Source: an uncultured Bacteroidales bacterium
GTDB lineage: Bacteria; Bacteroidota; Bacteroidia; Bacteroidales; F082
DNA length: 48,775 nt
Reading direction: 5' to 3'
Assembly (NCBI GenBank): GCA_947303335.1
Contig: CAMYYB010000012.1
Location: 1 to 48,775 of the forward strand
The notes under the pieces were generated by a model, which saw only the letters and a list, made by a program, of their open reading frames with translations, did not search any database and was not told the origin of the DNA. Position numbers and translations under genes: made by a program. Shown piece after piece: positions 6,781 to 15,140 of the stretch (within the stretch, counting starts at the first letter, position 1; every line of letters starts with the position of its first letter).

Positions 6781-7521
6781 TTAAAACTCAATACCTTGAA
6801 TACCGTTCTCACGCATTAAGTCAGCCAGTTTGGTATCGCTTTCATCAACAGCGGCGAGGCAGTTGGTGATGATGCGCACCTGCTTGGCAGGATAGAAAGC
6901 AATGAGGTCTTTAGTGGTCTCATAGACACAGTAGTCGGTGGCAATACCGCAGATGTCGATGCCCTCGAAGTGTTCAAACTCTTCGATGGTGCGGCGCAGT
7001 TTCTCTCCGCTTTGCTCGTTCTGGAAGATGCTGAATTCCTCCTTGTCGGCTAAATTGCCCTTTTGCATGAAGTGGACTTGGATATTGCTGCCGTTACCCA
7101 TCAAGCCGTCAAGCGATTTCAACAGGCTGGGATAGACATTCATACCCTCGGTAGCTTGCACACAATGAGGCGGAAACACGCCACCTTGTTCCACAAACGA
7201 ACAGTGGTTCTTCGGGTGTGCATCTTGTGTGACGATAATCCAGCCATAGTTCTTCCAAGCACCTTCATCCAGCTTTTTTGCCAAATAATCCATAGCTTGG
7301 GGACCTTTGGCGGTAGCAAGGCTACCCGTGGTAAAATCGACTTGCGGGTCGACAATAATCAGCAGACGGTTAGGGAGTTGGGGCTGTTCAGCCTTGACCT
7401 CCTTCTTTTCAGCGTCCTGCTGTTGATTCTCTTTTTTTTCTCCTTTTTCTTCATTGCTGCCGCAACCAGTCATGACCAGAGCGACAAAGAGCATGATAGC
7501 TCCGATGAAATTTCTTTTCAT
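6781..7521 (-). CDS. Exported nicotinamidase/isochorismatase-family lipoprotein
   Basis: 246 residues from ATG at 7521. The N-terminus is a lipoprotein signal, VMTGC with Cys20, then a Lys/Glu/Gln-rich linker to about residue 49. The rest is a cysteine hydrolase of the PncA type: IIVDPQVDF (Asp58), metal ligands Asp100 and His102 in TQDAHPKNH and His119 in FPPHC, Lys154, and the nucleophile Cys198 in ATDYCV. All expected catalytic and metal residues are present. PncA converts nicotinamide to nicotinate for NAD salvage and is normally cytoplasmic, so a lipid-anchored periplasmic or surface form is unusual. The frame extends to 7602, but the promoter lies inside that extension. Confidence 0.85.
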   Translation of the reverse strand: MKRNFIGAIMLFVALVMTGCGSNEEKGEKKENQQQDAEKKEVKAEQPQLPNRLLIIVDPQVDFTTGSLATAKGPQAMDYLAKKLDEGAWKNYGWIIVTQDAHPKNHCSFVEQGGVFPPHCVQATEGMNVYPSLLKSLDGLMGNGSNIQVHFMQKGNLADKEEFSIFQNEQSGEKLRRTIEEFEHFEGIDICGIATDYCVYETTKDLIAFYPAKQVRIITNCLAAVDESDTKLADLMRENGIQGIEF

Positions 7522-7546
7522 GGTGTTGTGTTGTTTAAATTTGCGG

Positions 7547-7554
7547 CAAAAATA
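7547..7554 (-). promoter_or_regulatory. -7 box of the nicotinamidase gene
   Basis: TATTTTTG on the minus strand, 26 bp before the chosen ATG; it rules out the longer start at 7602. Confidence 0.7.
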
Positions 7555-7598
7555 GTGATTTATGTTGAATTGTTTAATTGTTGATGGTTTAATTGTTG

Positions 7599-9428
7599 TC
7601 AATTCCTTATCCCATACAATTTCTTAATCCAATCCGAATGTCCAATTCTCCGTAACGCATTCTTCACCCATTCGCGGTTCTCGGGCTTGTACCAGAAGAA
7701 GAAACGCTGCTGAGCCAGTTTCTCTTCCTTGGTTTTGGCACAAAAGACAGGCTCCAGAGTGTAAGGATTATAGCCTGAATAATAGATTTCAGTAGCCAAA
7801 GTCATCGGAGTGGGCGTAAAGTCCTGCACCTGCTCCAGATGATAGCCCAGCTCCTTGGTTTTCACCGCCAAATCAGCCATATCTTCCAAATAACAATCCG
7901 GATGGGAAGAGATGAAATAGGGAATCAATTGCTGGTTGAGGTGCTCTTTTTCGTTGATTTGGTCGAATATCCTCTTCAATTTCACGAACATATCAAACTT
8001 GGGCTTGCGCATGAGTTTGAGAACAGCATCCGAAGTGTGCTCAGGAGCGACTTTCAACCTGCCGCTCACGTGCCTTGTGACCAGTTGCCTGAAGTATTCA
8101 TCATAACCCATCGCCTTGTTTTCCTCGGGGGTGCAGTCGTGAAGGAAAAGGTCGTAGCGGATACCCGACCCTACCGTGGCCTTCTTCACCTTGGGGTGTT
8201 TGTCCACCTCTTTATATATCTCGATAAGGGGATGGTGGTCCGTATTGAGGTTCTTGCAGACGCTGGGTTGCAGGCAAGTGGGGCGGGCGCATTTCTCGCA
8301 GAGGCTTTCGTCCTTGCCTTTCATGCGATACATATTGGCTGAGGGGCCACCCAAGTCGCTGATATAGCCCTTGAAATCTTCCATCTGAGTCACTTTCTCC
8401 ACCTCCCGCATAATGGACTCCTTGCTGCGCGAGGCTACAAACTTGCCCTGATGGGCGGAGATTGTGCAGAAGGCACAGCCTCCGAAGCAGCCTCGATGCA
8501 TGTTGATGGAGTGCTTGATCATCTCATAAGCGGGAATGGCACCTCGCTTGGCATATTTGGGATGAGGCAGACGGGTGTAGGGCAAATCGAAGGAAGCATC
8601 AATTTGTTCGGTAGTGAAAGTGGGCAAAGGCGGATTGATGATGACCCGTTGCTTGCCAACGTCTTGTATCAGCCGGGCAGCATGTTTCTTATTGGATTCC
8701 TCTTCGACGTGCTTGAAGTTGGAAGCGTATTTCTTCTTGTCTTTCAGGCAGACCTCGTGCGAAACCAGCTCTATAGTCTCGCCTTCAAAAGCAGGAAGCG
8801 GCTGGCTCTTGTCTTGCAAAAAGAAGGTCTGCTTGATGTTCGTCAACTCACTGACTTTCTTTCCGTTTTGAATGGCTTTAGCGATTTCCACCATCGTGTA
8901 TTCGCCCATGCCATACACTCCAATATCCGCTTTTGAGTCCACCAAAATGCTGGGCTTCAGACAATCGTCCCAATAGTCGTATTGCGTCACCCTACGCAGT
9001 GAGGCTTCAATGCCGCCAATCACCACAGGGACATCGGGGTAGAGTTTTTTCAGGATGTTGCTATAGACCACGCTCGCTCGGTCGGGACGATAGCCAGCCT
9101 CGCCACCAGGGGTATAGGCATCGTTGCTGCGTAACCTTTTATTGGCGGTATAGTGATTCACCATCGAGTCCATGCAGCCTGCAGAGACCCCGAAATAAAT
9201 TCTTGGTTTGCCGAATTTCTTAAAGTCCCTCAAATCGTCCCTCCAGTTAGGCTGAGGGATAAGCGCCACGCGGAAGCCTGCATGTTCCAACATCCTGCCG
9301 ATGACGGCAGCCCCAAAGGCCGGATGGTCGACATAGGCATCGCCCGTGACGAACACGATGTCCACCTCGTCCCAACCTCGCAGGTCGGTCTCTTTCTTCG
9401 TTATCGGTAGCCAGTCTAAGAGGGTCAT
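7599..9428 (-). CDS. YgiQ-family radical SAM protein
   Basis: 609 residues from ATG at 9428. The N-terminal part has a B12-binding-like section found in YgiQ (VFVTGDAYVDHPAFG, GVSAGCMDSMV, VIGGIEASLRR). The radical SAM cluster motif is CFGGCAFC within HRGCFGGCAFCTIS. A second cysteine group, CEKCARPTCLQPSVC, may bind metal. The chemistry of the family is not established. A -7 box at 9447-9454 on the minus strand fits this start; the frame continues to 9485 only across the promoter. It is 77 bp upstream of the nicotinamidase gene, which has its own promoter. Confidence 0.9.
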   Translation of the reverse strand: MTLLDWLPITKKETDLRGWDEVDIVFVTGDAYVDHPAFGAAVIGRMLEHAGFRVALIPQPNWRDDLRDFKKFGKPRIYFGVSAGCMDSMVNHYTANKRLRSNDAYTPGGEAGYRPDRASVVYSNILKKLYPDVPVVIGGIEASLRRVTQYDYWDDCLKPSILVDSKADIGVYGMGEYTMVEIAKAIQNGKKVSELTNIKQTFFLQDKSQPLPAFEGETIELVSHEVCLKDKKKYASNFKHVEEESNKKHAARLIQDVGKQRVIINPPLPTFTTEQIDASFDLPYTRLPHPKYAKRGAIPAYEMIKHSINMHRGCFGGCAFCTISAHQGKFVASRSKESIMREVEKVTQMEDFKGYISDLGGPSANMYRMKGKDESLCEKCARPTCLQPSVCKNLNTDHHPLIEIYKEVDKHPKVKKATVGSGIRYDLFLHDCTPEENKAMGYDEYFRQLVTRHVSGRLKVAPEHTSDAVLKLMRKPKFDMFVKLKRIFDQINEKEHLNQQLIPYFISSHPDCYLEDMADLAVKTKELGYHLEQVQDFTPTPMTLATEIYYSGYNPYTLEPVFCAKTKEEKLAQQRFFFWYKPENREWVKNALRRIGHSDWIKKLYGIRN

Positions 9429-9446
9429 TTCGTTGTAAAATTTGCG

Positions 9447-9454
9447 CAAAAGTA
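9447..9454 (-). promoter_or_regulatory. -7 box of the ygiQ-like gene
   Basis: TACTTTTG on the minus strand, 19 bp before the ATG at 9428. It diverges from the RNA promoter at 9558. Confidence 0.7.
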
Positions 9455-9557
9455 AGGAATTTGGTATCGCTTCGCGAGAAATCATTCAAAAATTGATTCA
9501 TGTGATAGATTCCCGCAAGATTTGTTTCTTTTTTCCTTGCGCAATCCAAAATTTCTG

Positions 9558-9565
9558 TATTTTTG
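9558..9565 (+). promoter_or_regulatory. -7 box of the structured RNA
   Basis: TATTTTTG with a T-rich TTTTCCTTGC about 20 bp upstream as a possible -33 region. Transcription would begin near 9572. Confidence 0.7.
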
Positions 9566-9571
9566 CCTCGC

Positions 9572-9838
9572 TGTTTCGTCCGAAAAGACCAGACGGCAGA
9601 CATATTGAAAAGAAAGGCGTTGTTCTAACGCTTTATCTGCGGTGCATAAGAATCTCGCAAATTCGAACACTATCCGCAAGGTAAGGCAATAGCCAACGCC
9701 CATTGTGATAGTCTATACATTCCTCATTGTATATACTAACAGCGTGGGCTTCGGCATTGCTTATCCTCGGATGGTAGGCAATGCGAGAGCCTTTATGCAC
9801 GGGATGAGCAATAGTTCAGATACCCGCGCTTCTTTTTT
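9572..9838 (+). ncRNA. Structured non-coding RNA or long leader with terminator
   Basis: About 265 nt with its own promoter and no convincing ORF. Pairings visible: GGCGTT (9616-9621) with AACGCC (9695-9700), enclosing TGCGG/CCGCA and GAAT/ATTC; an A/T-rich hairpin TAGTCTATAC...GTATATACTA closed by GCCCA (9698-9702) and TGGGC (9745-9749); GCATTGC (9754-9760) with GCAATGC (9778-9784); and a final hairpin GCACGGG/CCCGCGC followed by TTCTTTTTT. It does not show tmRNA, RNase P or SRP landmarks that I recognise. It could be an independent RNA (6S-like or a Bacteroidales-specific class) or an attenuating leader of the next operon, which has no clear promoter of its own. Confidence 0.6.
9797..9838 (+). 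terminator. Intrinsic terminator of the structured RNA
   Basis: Stem GCACGGG (9797-9803) / CCCGCGC (9823-9829) with one mismatch, then a nine-base T-rich tail. Confidence 0.75.
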
Positions 9839-9919
9839 CGGTGTGTTTTGAAGGTGACAAGCAAAATGGAGTTGGCGTTTTGGGTGTCAACGCCGCTGAA
9901 AAAAGAAAGGACTATTTTC

Positions 9920-10765
9920 ATGAAAAGAGTTTTTATGCCAATCGTAAGGGTCGTTCAATGGTTTGGTAAACTATTGCGAGCGTTTTGGAAAGGGAAAAGC
10001 CCCAATGATGCGGAACTATCCAGCGAAAGAGTACAAAACGGTCAGGTTGGTTTAAGTGTGATTGCAATTGTAGTAGCCATCGTTGGCATCCATTTGTCCG
10101 TAAGGCCTTCCGATATTCAACGGATGGAAGAAACCATGCAACTTTCCTTTGAGAAAATGGAAAAATCAGATTATCTTGCAGGCCCAATTGCAGATTCGTC
10201 CAATGTAAATATTATATTAAGAGGAAAGGCAAAACTAGTTTCATCTATGCTGCGAGAGGAATTCGATTGTTTTAATCAGTTGGATTTTTCCGCGTTTAAT
10301 GACAGTCAAATAGTGCCCTATAGCATACAATTGATTGCTGGATATAGTAATACACATACTTTGATGACATCTTTTGAAAAAGAGGCAGCTGCTTTTCTAT
10401 TTAAAGATTCGGAAATTGACCACACCTATTCCATTTATTTCGTACATTTTAGTCAATTGGTACAAGAAAGAGTAGAGTTATCTCAAGAATTAGATAAAGA
10501 GCGGACACAAATACAAGAAAAGCTAAAAGACATTGCCCAAAGTCAAAAGGTGGACAAAAAGAAAGTTGGGAAAATCTGCAAACAATGCGTCAATAGTAAA
10601 ACAGCAATGAAATACAATCAAATATGTTTTGAAGAAATCAATGTGTTGTATGATTGTCTTGTTTCCATGCAGCTCTATGAAACTTATGGCAAACAAACAA
10701 TGGGAAACGATTTGTTGAAAACATTATTGGAAGAACTAAAACATCAACAAAATAGTAACAATTAA
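9920..10765 (+). CDS. Membrane-anchored coiled-coil protein of unknown function
   Basis: 281 residues from ATG at 9920, which follows an A/G-rich stretch; in-frame alternatives are ATG 9866 and TTG 9848. One hydrophobic segment (VGLSVIAIVVAIVGIHLSV, about residues 44-62) follows a basic N-terminus, so the protein is likely anchored in the inner membrane. A charged helical part near residues 190-240 (ELSQELDKERTQIQEKLKD) suggests a coiled coil, followed by CKQC. No family was recognised. It is 12 bp before the next gene, and the three genes to 12008 look like one operon downstream of the structured RNA. Confidence 0.7.
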   Translation: MKRVFMPIVRVVQWFGKLLRAFWKGKSPNDAELSSERVQNGQVGLSVIAIVVAIVGIHLSVRPSDIQRMEETMQLSFEKMEKSDYLAGPIADSSNVNIILRGKAKLVSSMLREEFDCFNQLDFSAFNDSQIVPYSIQLIAGYSNTHTLMTSFEKEAAAFLFKDSEIDHTYSIYFVHFSQLVQERVELSQELDKERTQIQEKLKDIAQSQKVDKKKVGKICKQCVNSKTAMKYNQICFEEINVLYDCLVSMQLYETYGKQTMGNDLLKTLLEELKHQQNSNN

Positions 10766-10777
10766 ATAATTAAAACA

Positions 10778-11317
10778 ATGAAAAGTATCAAGTATTTGGT
10801 CGTGCTGGTTTGCATGACATTAGGATTGGCCAATGTGGCCAAGGCACAGATTTATAGTAATGAGATTCTCTTTTATCAAAGAACAGATAAAGATGATATT
10901 GTAATTGTAAAATTTGACGGTGGTAATAAAAGAGTGTTTATAGCAGAATTAGGAAAACAAAAGGTTCAGAAAGTGCTAAAAGAATCTATAAATCGTTTTG
11001 AAGACGATGAAGTTTGGGAACCTAAATATCATCTTCGAACTGGTGGTTGGGTTCCCAGGTTAAGGAACTATGATTATGAATTATCCAATTCTTCAAAAGA
11101 AGTTTATAAAGGTATTACTGACACTGAAATACACAGATTATATGGCTTTAATGATCCTTCTGATGTTGGTAGAAGATACGCCTTCTCAAAAGACCTGTCT
11201 TCGCTTGTCTTTTTTCATTTAGATATAATGAAACCAGTATATTATATACGAGTCAACAAAGAAGATCTTTTACCCCAAGCATTAAATCCTCATGAAATCG
11301 ATTTTCTCAATGAATAG
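10778..11317 (+). CDS. Exported protein of unknown function
   Basis: 179 residues with a clear signal peptide (basic start, VVLVCMTLGLANVAKA, cleavage before QIYS). The mature part is charged, with no cysteine cluster and no recognised domain. It is translated directly after the coiled-coil protein and overlaps the next gene by 8 to 26 bp depending on that gene's start, so co-translation is likely. Probably periplasmic. Confidence 0.75.
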   Translation: MKSIKYLVVLVCMTLGLANVAKAQIYSNEILFYQRTDKDDIVIVKFDGGNKRVFIAELGKQKVQKVLKESINRFEDDEVWEPKYHLRTGGWVPRLRNYDYELSNSSKEVYKGITDTEIHRLYGFNDPSDVGRRYAFSKDLSSLVFFHLDIMKPVYYIRVNKEDLLPQALNPHEIDFLNE

Positions 11318-12008
11318 ATTGTCCATCATGGTGATGCTTGCCATACTTTGTATCACCAATGCTTCAGCACAGGATGTTCGTTATTACAAACTTACGCGCA
11401 AGATGGAGAATGGAAAGTCTTCCACCAATGTTTCTGGTGGACAATACATTACTTTCATTGCGGATATCTGCTATGAATCGAACAAAAAAGGCATCGGAGT
11501 GGGTCATGGCAACATGACACGCAACAAGAGCTACAGTACCTCGGAATACACAACCTATTTCGGCTCAAGCTATTGGGGCGAGGATGTTGCTGTCTTCAAG
11601 TTCAATGCAGACAAGAGCGTGTTGAATGTGGTTATCGACAAGGACAATTACTACATCTACAAATGCGCCACAGCACCTGCGGGGCAAGAGACCTGCTCAC
11701 TTATCCGCAAGAAGACACCAACGGAACTAGGTGGTGGTGGCGGCGAAATAGTGATGCCGCCAACGCCCATCGTTGTAGACCCGAATAATCCAACGCCTAC
11801 CCCTACTCCGACACCCACTCCTACACCAACACCTACGCCTGGCCCCAAAATGAAAGATTGCCCTACTTGTCACGGCTCGGGTAGATGCAATAATTGTAAT
11901 GGACATAAGGTCCGTCTTGTATTGGGGCAATATGTGGACTGCACCAATTGCAACAGAACAGGTAATTGTCCTTATTGTCACGGTTCTGGTAAAGTGATAA
12001 CGCATTAA
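11292..12008 (+). CDS. Exported protein with PT-linker and DnaJ-type zinc cluster
   Basis: 238 residues. Signal peptide ends in ITNASAQ; translation may start at 11292 or at ATG 11310. A globular middle part (about 30-150) has no recognised fold. A Pro-Thr linker of about 16 residues follows, then a C-terminal zinc-ribbon with four C-x-x-C pairs: CPTCHGSG, CNNCNG, CTNCNRTG and CPYCHGSG. This spacing resembles the DnaJ/Hsp40 cysteine-rich domain, normally a cytoplasmic chaperone module, here placed on an exported protein. It ends the three-gene operon and is followed by a terminator at 12033. Confidence 0.8.
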   Translation: MKSIFSMNRLSIMVMLAILCITNASAQDVRYYKLTRKMENGKSSTNVSGGQYITFIADICYESNKKGIGVGHGNMTRNKSYSTSEYTTYFGSSYWGEDVAVFKFNADKSVLNVVIDKDNYYIYKCATAPAGQETCSLIRKKTPTELGGGGGEIVMPPTPIVVDPNNPTPTPTPTPTPTPTPTPGPKMKDCPTCHGSGRCNNCNGHKVRLVLGQYVDCTNCNRTGNCPYCHGSGKVITH

Positions 12009-12032
12009 GGTATTATTATAATGGCATTCAGG

Positions 12033-12063
12033 AACGGCGGGAACTCAAAATTCCGCCGTTTTA
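12033..12063 (+). terminator. Intrinsic terminator
   Basis: Stem AACGGCGGGAA / TTCCGCCGTT with one bulged G, 7-nt loop, then TTTAATT. It ends the exported-protein operon. Confidence 0.8.
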
Positions 12064-12090
12064 ATTAAAAACACCACCCGAAAATCAATC

Positions 12091-12140
12091 TGAGTTTTTT
12101 CCAAAATCGATAAAAAAATCATAATTTTGGAAAAAACTCA
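12091..12140. repeat. Palindrome copy 1 flanking the AAA ATPase gene
   Basis: Perfect 17-bp arms TGAGTTTTTTCCAAAAT and its complement at 12124-12140, around an A-rich 16-nt loop. A second, nearly identical palindrome lies at 13635-13683, just after the ATPase gene. Confidence 0.85.
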
Positions 12141-12194
12141 TTGCGGTTTCAGAATAATTTATTTCCTTTGCATCCTGTTAGAAAATAGAATGTT

Positions 12195-13619
12195 ATGGAA
12201 AAATTGATAGGTCGTGAACAGGAAATAAAATTGCTGAAGGAATATACCAGTTCTGAGCGTCCTGAATTTGTTGCCATTTATGGCCGCAGAAGAGTCGGCA
12301 AGACATATCTTGTCAACCAAATGTTCAACGGAAAGATGGCCTTTGCTATGACGGGCGTACTCAACGGCACCAAGGAGGAGCAGATGGAGGCTTTCATTGA
12401 CGCCATGCAGGAATATAGCGGCAAATTGCCCGAAAAGCCCAAAACTTGGATGGAGGCTTTCAGGATTCTGAAACTTTACTTGAAGAAGAAAGTCACGCTG
12501 AGACGCCGCTGCATTGTGTTCCTCGATGAACTGCCTTCGATGGACACGCAACGGTCGGGGTTTGTGCGGGCATTGGGCTATTTTTGGAACAGTTGGGCTT
12601 CGCTGCAAGACAACCTGACGCTGATTGTGTGCGGCAGCGCCACCTCATGGATGATACGCAACATCGTCAACGACAAAGGCGGCCTCCACGACCGCATCAC
12701 ACACGAATTGCATTTACGTCCGTTTACGCTGAGAGAGACGGAGCAATATCTCAAGAGCCGGCAATTCAAGTGGGACCGTTTGACCGTCATGCAGGCATAT
12801 ATGGCCTTGGGAGGGGTGCCCTATTATTTGAGCCTGCTTCATCGTGGCGAGAGTTTTGCCGCCAACATCGACCGTCTGTTTTTCGGTGACGAAGAAGAAC
12901 TTCGCAGGGAATACAAACGGCTGTATTCCACTTTGTTCAAGTCGCCAGAGTCCTATATGGCCATCGTCAATGCTCTGGCAAAAGTCAAGGCTGGGATGTC
13001 GCGTGACGAATTGAGGAAGGCTTTGGGCCAGGATTCAAGCGGCTCGCTCAGCGGAAAACTTGAAGACTTGGTCAATTGCGACATCCTTCGCAAGTATCCC
13101 ATCCACAACAAAACCACGAAAAAGAATTCCGCCATCTACCAACTTGTTGATTTTTACTCACTTTTCTACCTTACCTTTGTGTCGCGTGCCGAGGCTGAGA
13201 CCGACTATTGGAGCAACCATATCGGCACTTCCGAGGTCAACGCATGGTTGGGTTTGAGTTTTGAGCGGGTGTGCCTGACCCACGTGCAACAAATCAAGCA
13301 GGCACTCCACATTGATAGGATTTCGACTCAATTTTATTCATGGCGAAGTCATGAAAGTGCGCCAAAAGCACAAATCGACATGGTTCTTGATCGTGCTGAC
13401 GGCATCATCAATCTATTTGAAATCAAATACAGCGAAGCGGATTTTCGCCTTGATAACGATGAGGCCAAAAAACTGCAAAACAGGATAGCGGCCTTCCGCA
13501 ACGAAACAAAAACAAAGAAAGCATTATGGCTCTCATTGCTAACTACTTACGGAATTAACGAAGGTCGTTATTCCTCAACTTTTGTTGCGGTTTTAACGAT
13601 GGATGATTTGTTCCAATAA
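12195..13619 (+). CDS. AAA ATPase with C-terminal nuclease-like domain (archaeal ATPase/DUF234 type)
   Basis: 474 residues. N-terminal P-loop GRRRVGKT (about 31-38) and Walker B IVFLDELPSMD, with the sensor-like LIVCGSATSWM, define the STAND-like ATPase family expanded in Bacteroidetes and archaea. The C-terminal part (about 385-470) has AQIDMVLDR followed by LFEIKYS, the D...E-x-K pattern of PD-(D/E)XK nuclease folds. No function is established for the family; nucleic-acid or toxin-like roles are proposed. The gene stands alone, flanked on both sides by the same palindrome, 54 bp upstream and 15 bp downstream, which suggests a mobile or duplicated unit. Confidence 0.85.
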   Translation: MEKLIGREQEIKLLKEYTSSERPEFVAIYGRRRVGKTYLVNQMFNGKMAFAMTGVLNGTKEEQMEAFIDAMQEYSGKLPEKPKTWMEAFRILKLYLKKKVTLRRRCIVFLDELPSMDTQRSGFVRALGYFWNSWASLQDNLTLIVCGSATSWMIRNIVNDKGGLHDRITHELHLRPFTLRETEQYLKSRQFKWDRLTVMQAYMALGGVPYYLSLLHRGESFAANIDRLFFGDEEELRREYKRLYSTLFKSPESYMAIVNALAKVKAGMSRDELRKALGQDSSGSLSGKLEDLVNCDILRKYPIHNKTTKKNSAIYQLVDFYSLFYLTFVSRAEAETDYWSNHIGTSEVNAWLGLSFERVCLTHVQQIKQALHIDRISTQFYSWRSHESAPKAQIDMVLDRADGIINLFEIKYSEADFRLDNDEAKKLQNRIAAFRNETKTKKALWLSLLTTYGINEGRYSSTFVAVLTMDDLFQ

Positions 13620-13634
13620 TTGTTTTTCGTAATC

Positions 13635-13683
13635 TGAGTTTTTTCCAAAGTTGATAAAAAATCACAATTTTGGAAAAAACTCA
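13635..13683. repeat. Palindrome copy 2 flanking the AAA ATPase gene
   Basis: Same sequence as copy 1 at about 90 percent: TCTGAGTTTTTTCCAAA, an A-rich loop, then ATTTTGGAAAAAACTCA ending at 13683. It lies 15 bp after the ATPase stop and could serve as a terminator on both strands. Confidence 0.85.
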
Positions 13684-13715
13684 ACCGAGGATTCTGCGCC
13701 CTTTTCCACCGAGTT

Positions 13716-15134
13716 TTACCGTTCAAAAACTCTCAATATTCCCAATTTCGTCTTCTCCATTTTCCCTCCGTAGGGATGCTCCCTCAGCGGTAGATTGCAT
13801 CTTGTCCGGCCTTTGAGGACGGTTTGCGGATGGGTGAACTCTCTGAAGCCCCATTCGCCGTGATAGGCTCCCATGCCGGAATGGCCTGTGCCGTTGAAAG
13901 GAACGCCTTTTACCATCATGTGGACACAAACCTCGTTGATGCAGCCTCCACCGTATTGCTGGGTCTGCATTACGCGGTTGGCCCACTTCATGTCCTTGGT
14001 GAACAGATACATCGCCAAAGGATGCTCACGCTCGGCAATAATGTCCATCAGCGCATCAACTTCGGCATCCTTGAAGGGGACTATGGGCAACAGAGGGCAG
14101 AAAAGCTCATGCTGCACGATATGTTCGTTGATGTCCACGGGATAAATCATCGTGGGGGCAAAGCGGCGCGAGGCCCGATCCCCTACCCCACCAAACACGA
14201 TGCGGTCGCGATACTCTTCAGCAAGTTTGGCGCATTTGTCGTAAGCCCCGTCCGTGATGAGTTTGGGATATTCTGGATTGCTCACGGGGTGTTCGCCAAT
14301 CTGTTTGATGAATGCCTTTTTGAGTTCCTCCAAGAAAGGTTTAGCAATCTCTTCCGCTACAGCTATCTGGTTGATATTGATGCAGATTTGTCCTGCATTG
14401 CAGAGTTTGAAGAAGGCAATCTTACGAGCGGCATCTTTCAGGTCGGCATCCTTGCGGACAACACACCAGTTGCCCGTCTCGCCACCCAATTCGAGAGCTA
14501 CGGGCGTGAGGTTTTTGGCCGCTTCAGCCAATACGTGTTTGCCCACAGAAGGAGAACCCGTGTAGAATATCTTGTCAAACCGCTGTGCGAGGCACATATC
14601 CGCCACCTCATGACCACCATCAATCAAAGCGACATACTCAGGCGGAAAGACCTCAGCGAAGAACTTCTTGAGAAAGGCGGTGCTGGCTGCCGACTTCGAG
14701 CTGGCCTTGATGACAGCCGTATTGCCGCCACACATCGCCGCCGCCACCACTCCAATGGTGAGCAGTATGGGGAAGTTGAACGGGCTAATCACTAACGAAA
14801 CGCCGTAGGGCATCTTATAGACTTTGGTGACCATACTGGGGAAACACATGAAGCCGCTGAAATGTCTCTCGGGTCGCGACCAACGTCGCAAGCCTCTTAT
14901 CATCTCGTTGATTTCTACAATGATGGGGCCGACATCACAGAGATAAGCTTCCACTCGACTACGCCCCAAGTCTTCGGTAAGTGCATCTTCCATCTCGGTT
15001 TCGTGGGCTATGATGGCTGCTTTAAGTTTCTTGAGTTGCTGGATGCGCCATTTGATGGGGAGCGTGGCACCCGTGCGGAAGAACTTCCGCTGGGCGGCCA
15101 CGATATTGCTGATTTCAGTTTCTGTATAGTTCAT
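13716..15134 (-). CDS. NAD(P)-dependent aldehyde dehydrogenase
   Basis: 472 residues, the length of short class-3-like aldehyde dehydrogenases. Active-site residues are visible: SPFNFP with Asn120, ALELGG with Glu215, and NAGQIC with nucleophile Cys251. The C-terminal INEVCVH and GHSGMGAYHG motifs also fit. It oxidises aldehydes to acids (or runs the reverse), using a membrane- or cytosol-facing site that the sequence does not settle. It lies 6 bp after the iron-containing alcohol dehydrogenase gene on the same strand, so the two enzymes probably act in sequence on a common aldehyde. Substrate unknown. Confidence 0.9.
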   Translation of the reverse strand: MNYTETEISNIVAAQRKFFRTGATLPIKWRIQQLKKLKAAIIAHETEMEDALTEDLGRSRVEAYLCDVGPIIVEINEMIRGLRRWSRPERHFSGFMCFPSMVTKVYKMPYGVSLVISPFNFPILLTIGVVAAAMCGGNTAVIKASSKSAASTAFLKKFFAEVFPPEYVALIDGGHEVADMCLAQRFDKIFYTGSPSVGKHVLAEAAKNLTPVALELGGETGNWCVVRKDADLKDAARKIAFFKLCNAGQICININQIAVAEEIAKPFLEELKKAFIKQIGEHPVSNPEYPKLITDGAYDKCAKLAEEYRDRIVFGGVGDRASRRFAPTMIYPVDINEHIVQHELFCPLLPIVPFKDAEVDALMDIIAEREHPLAMYLFTKDMKWANRVMQTQQYGGGCINEVCVHMMVKGVPFNGTGHSGMGAYHGEWGFREFTHPQTVLKGRTRCNLPLREHPYGGKMEKTKLGILRVFER

Positions 15135-15140
15135 AACGTT

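Noticed and set aside
9690..9838. tRNA or tmRNA in the structured RNA region
   Set aside because: No cloverleaf, no T-loop sequence, no tag ORF.
11690..11848. Low-complexity PT stretch as a separate repeat element
   Set aside because: It is the linker of the exported zinc-module protein, in frame with both flanks.
13824..14795. 323-codon plus-strand frame opposite the aldehyde dehydrogenase
   Set aside because: Antisense shadow; the dehydrogenase has complete active-site residues.
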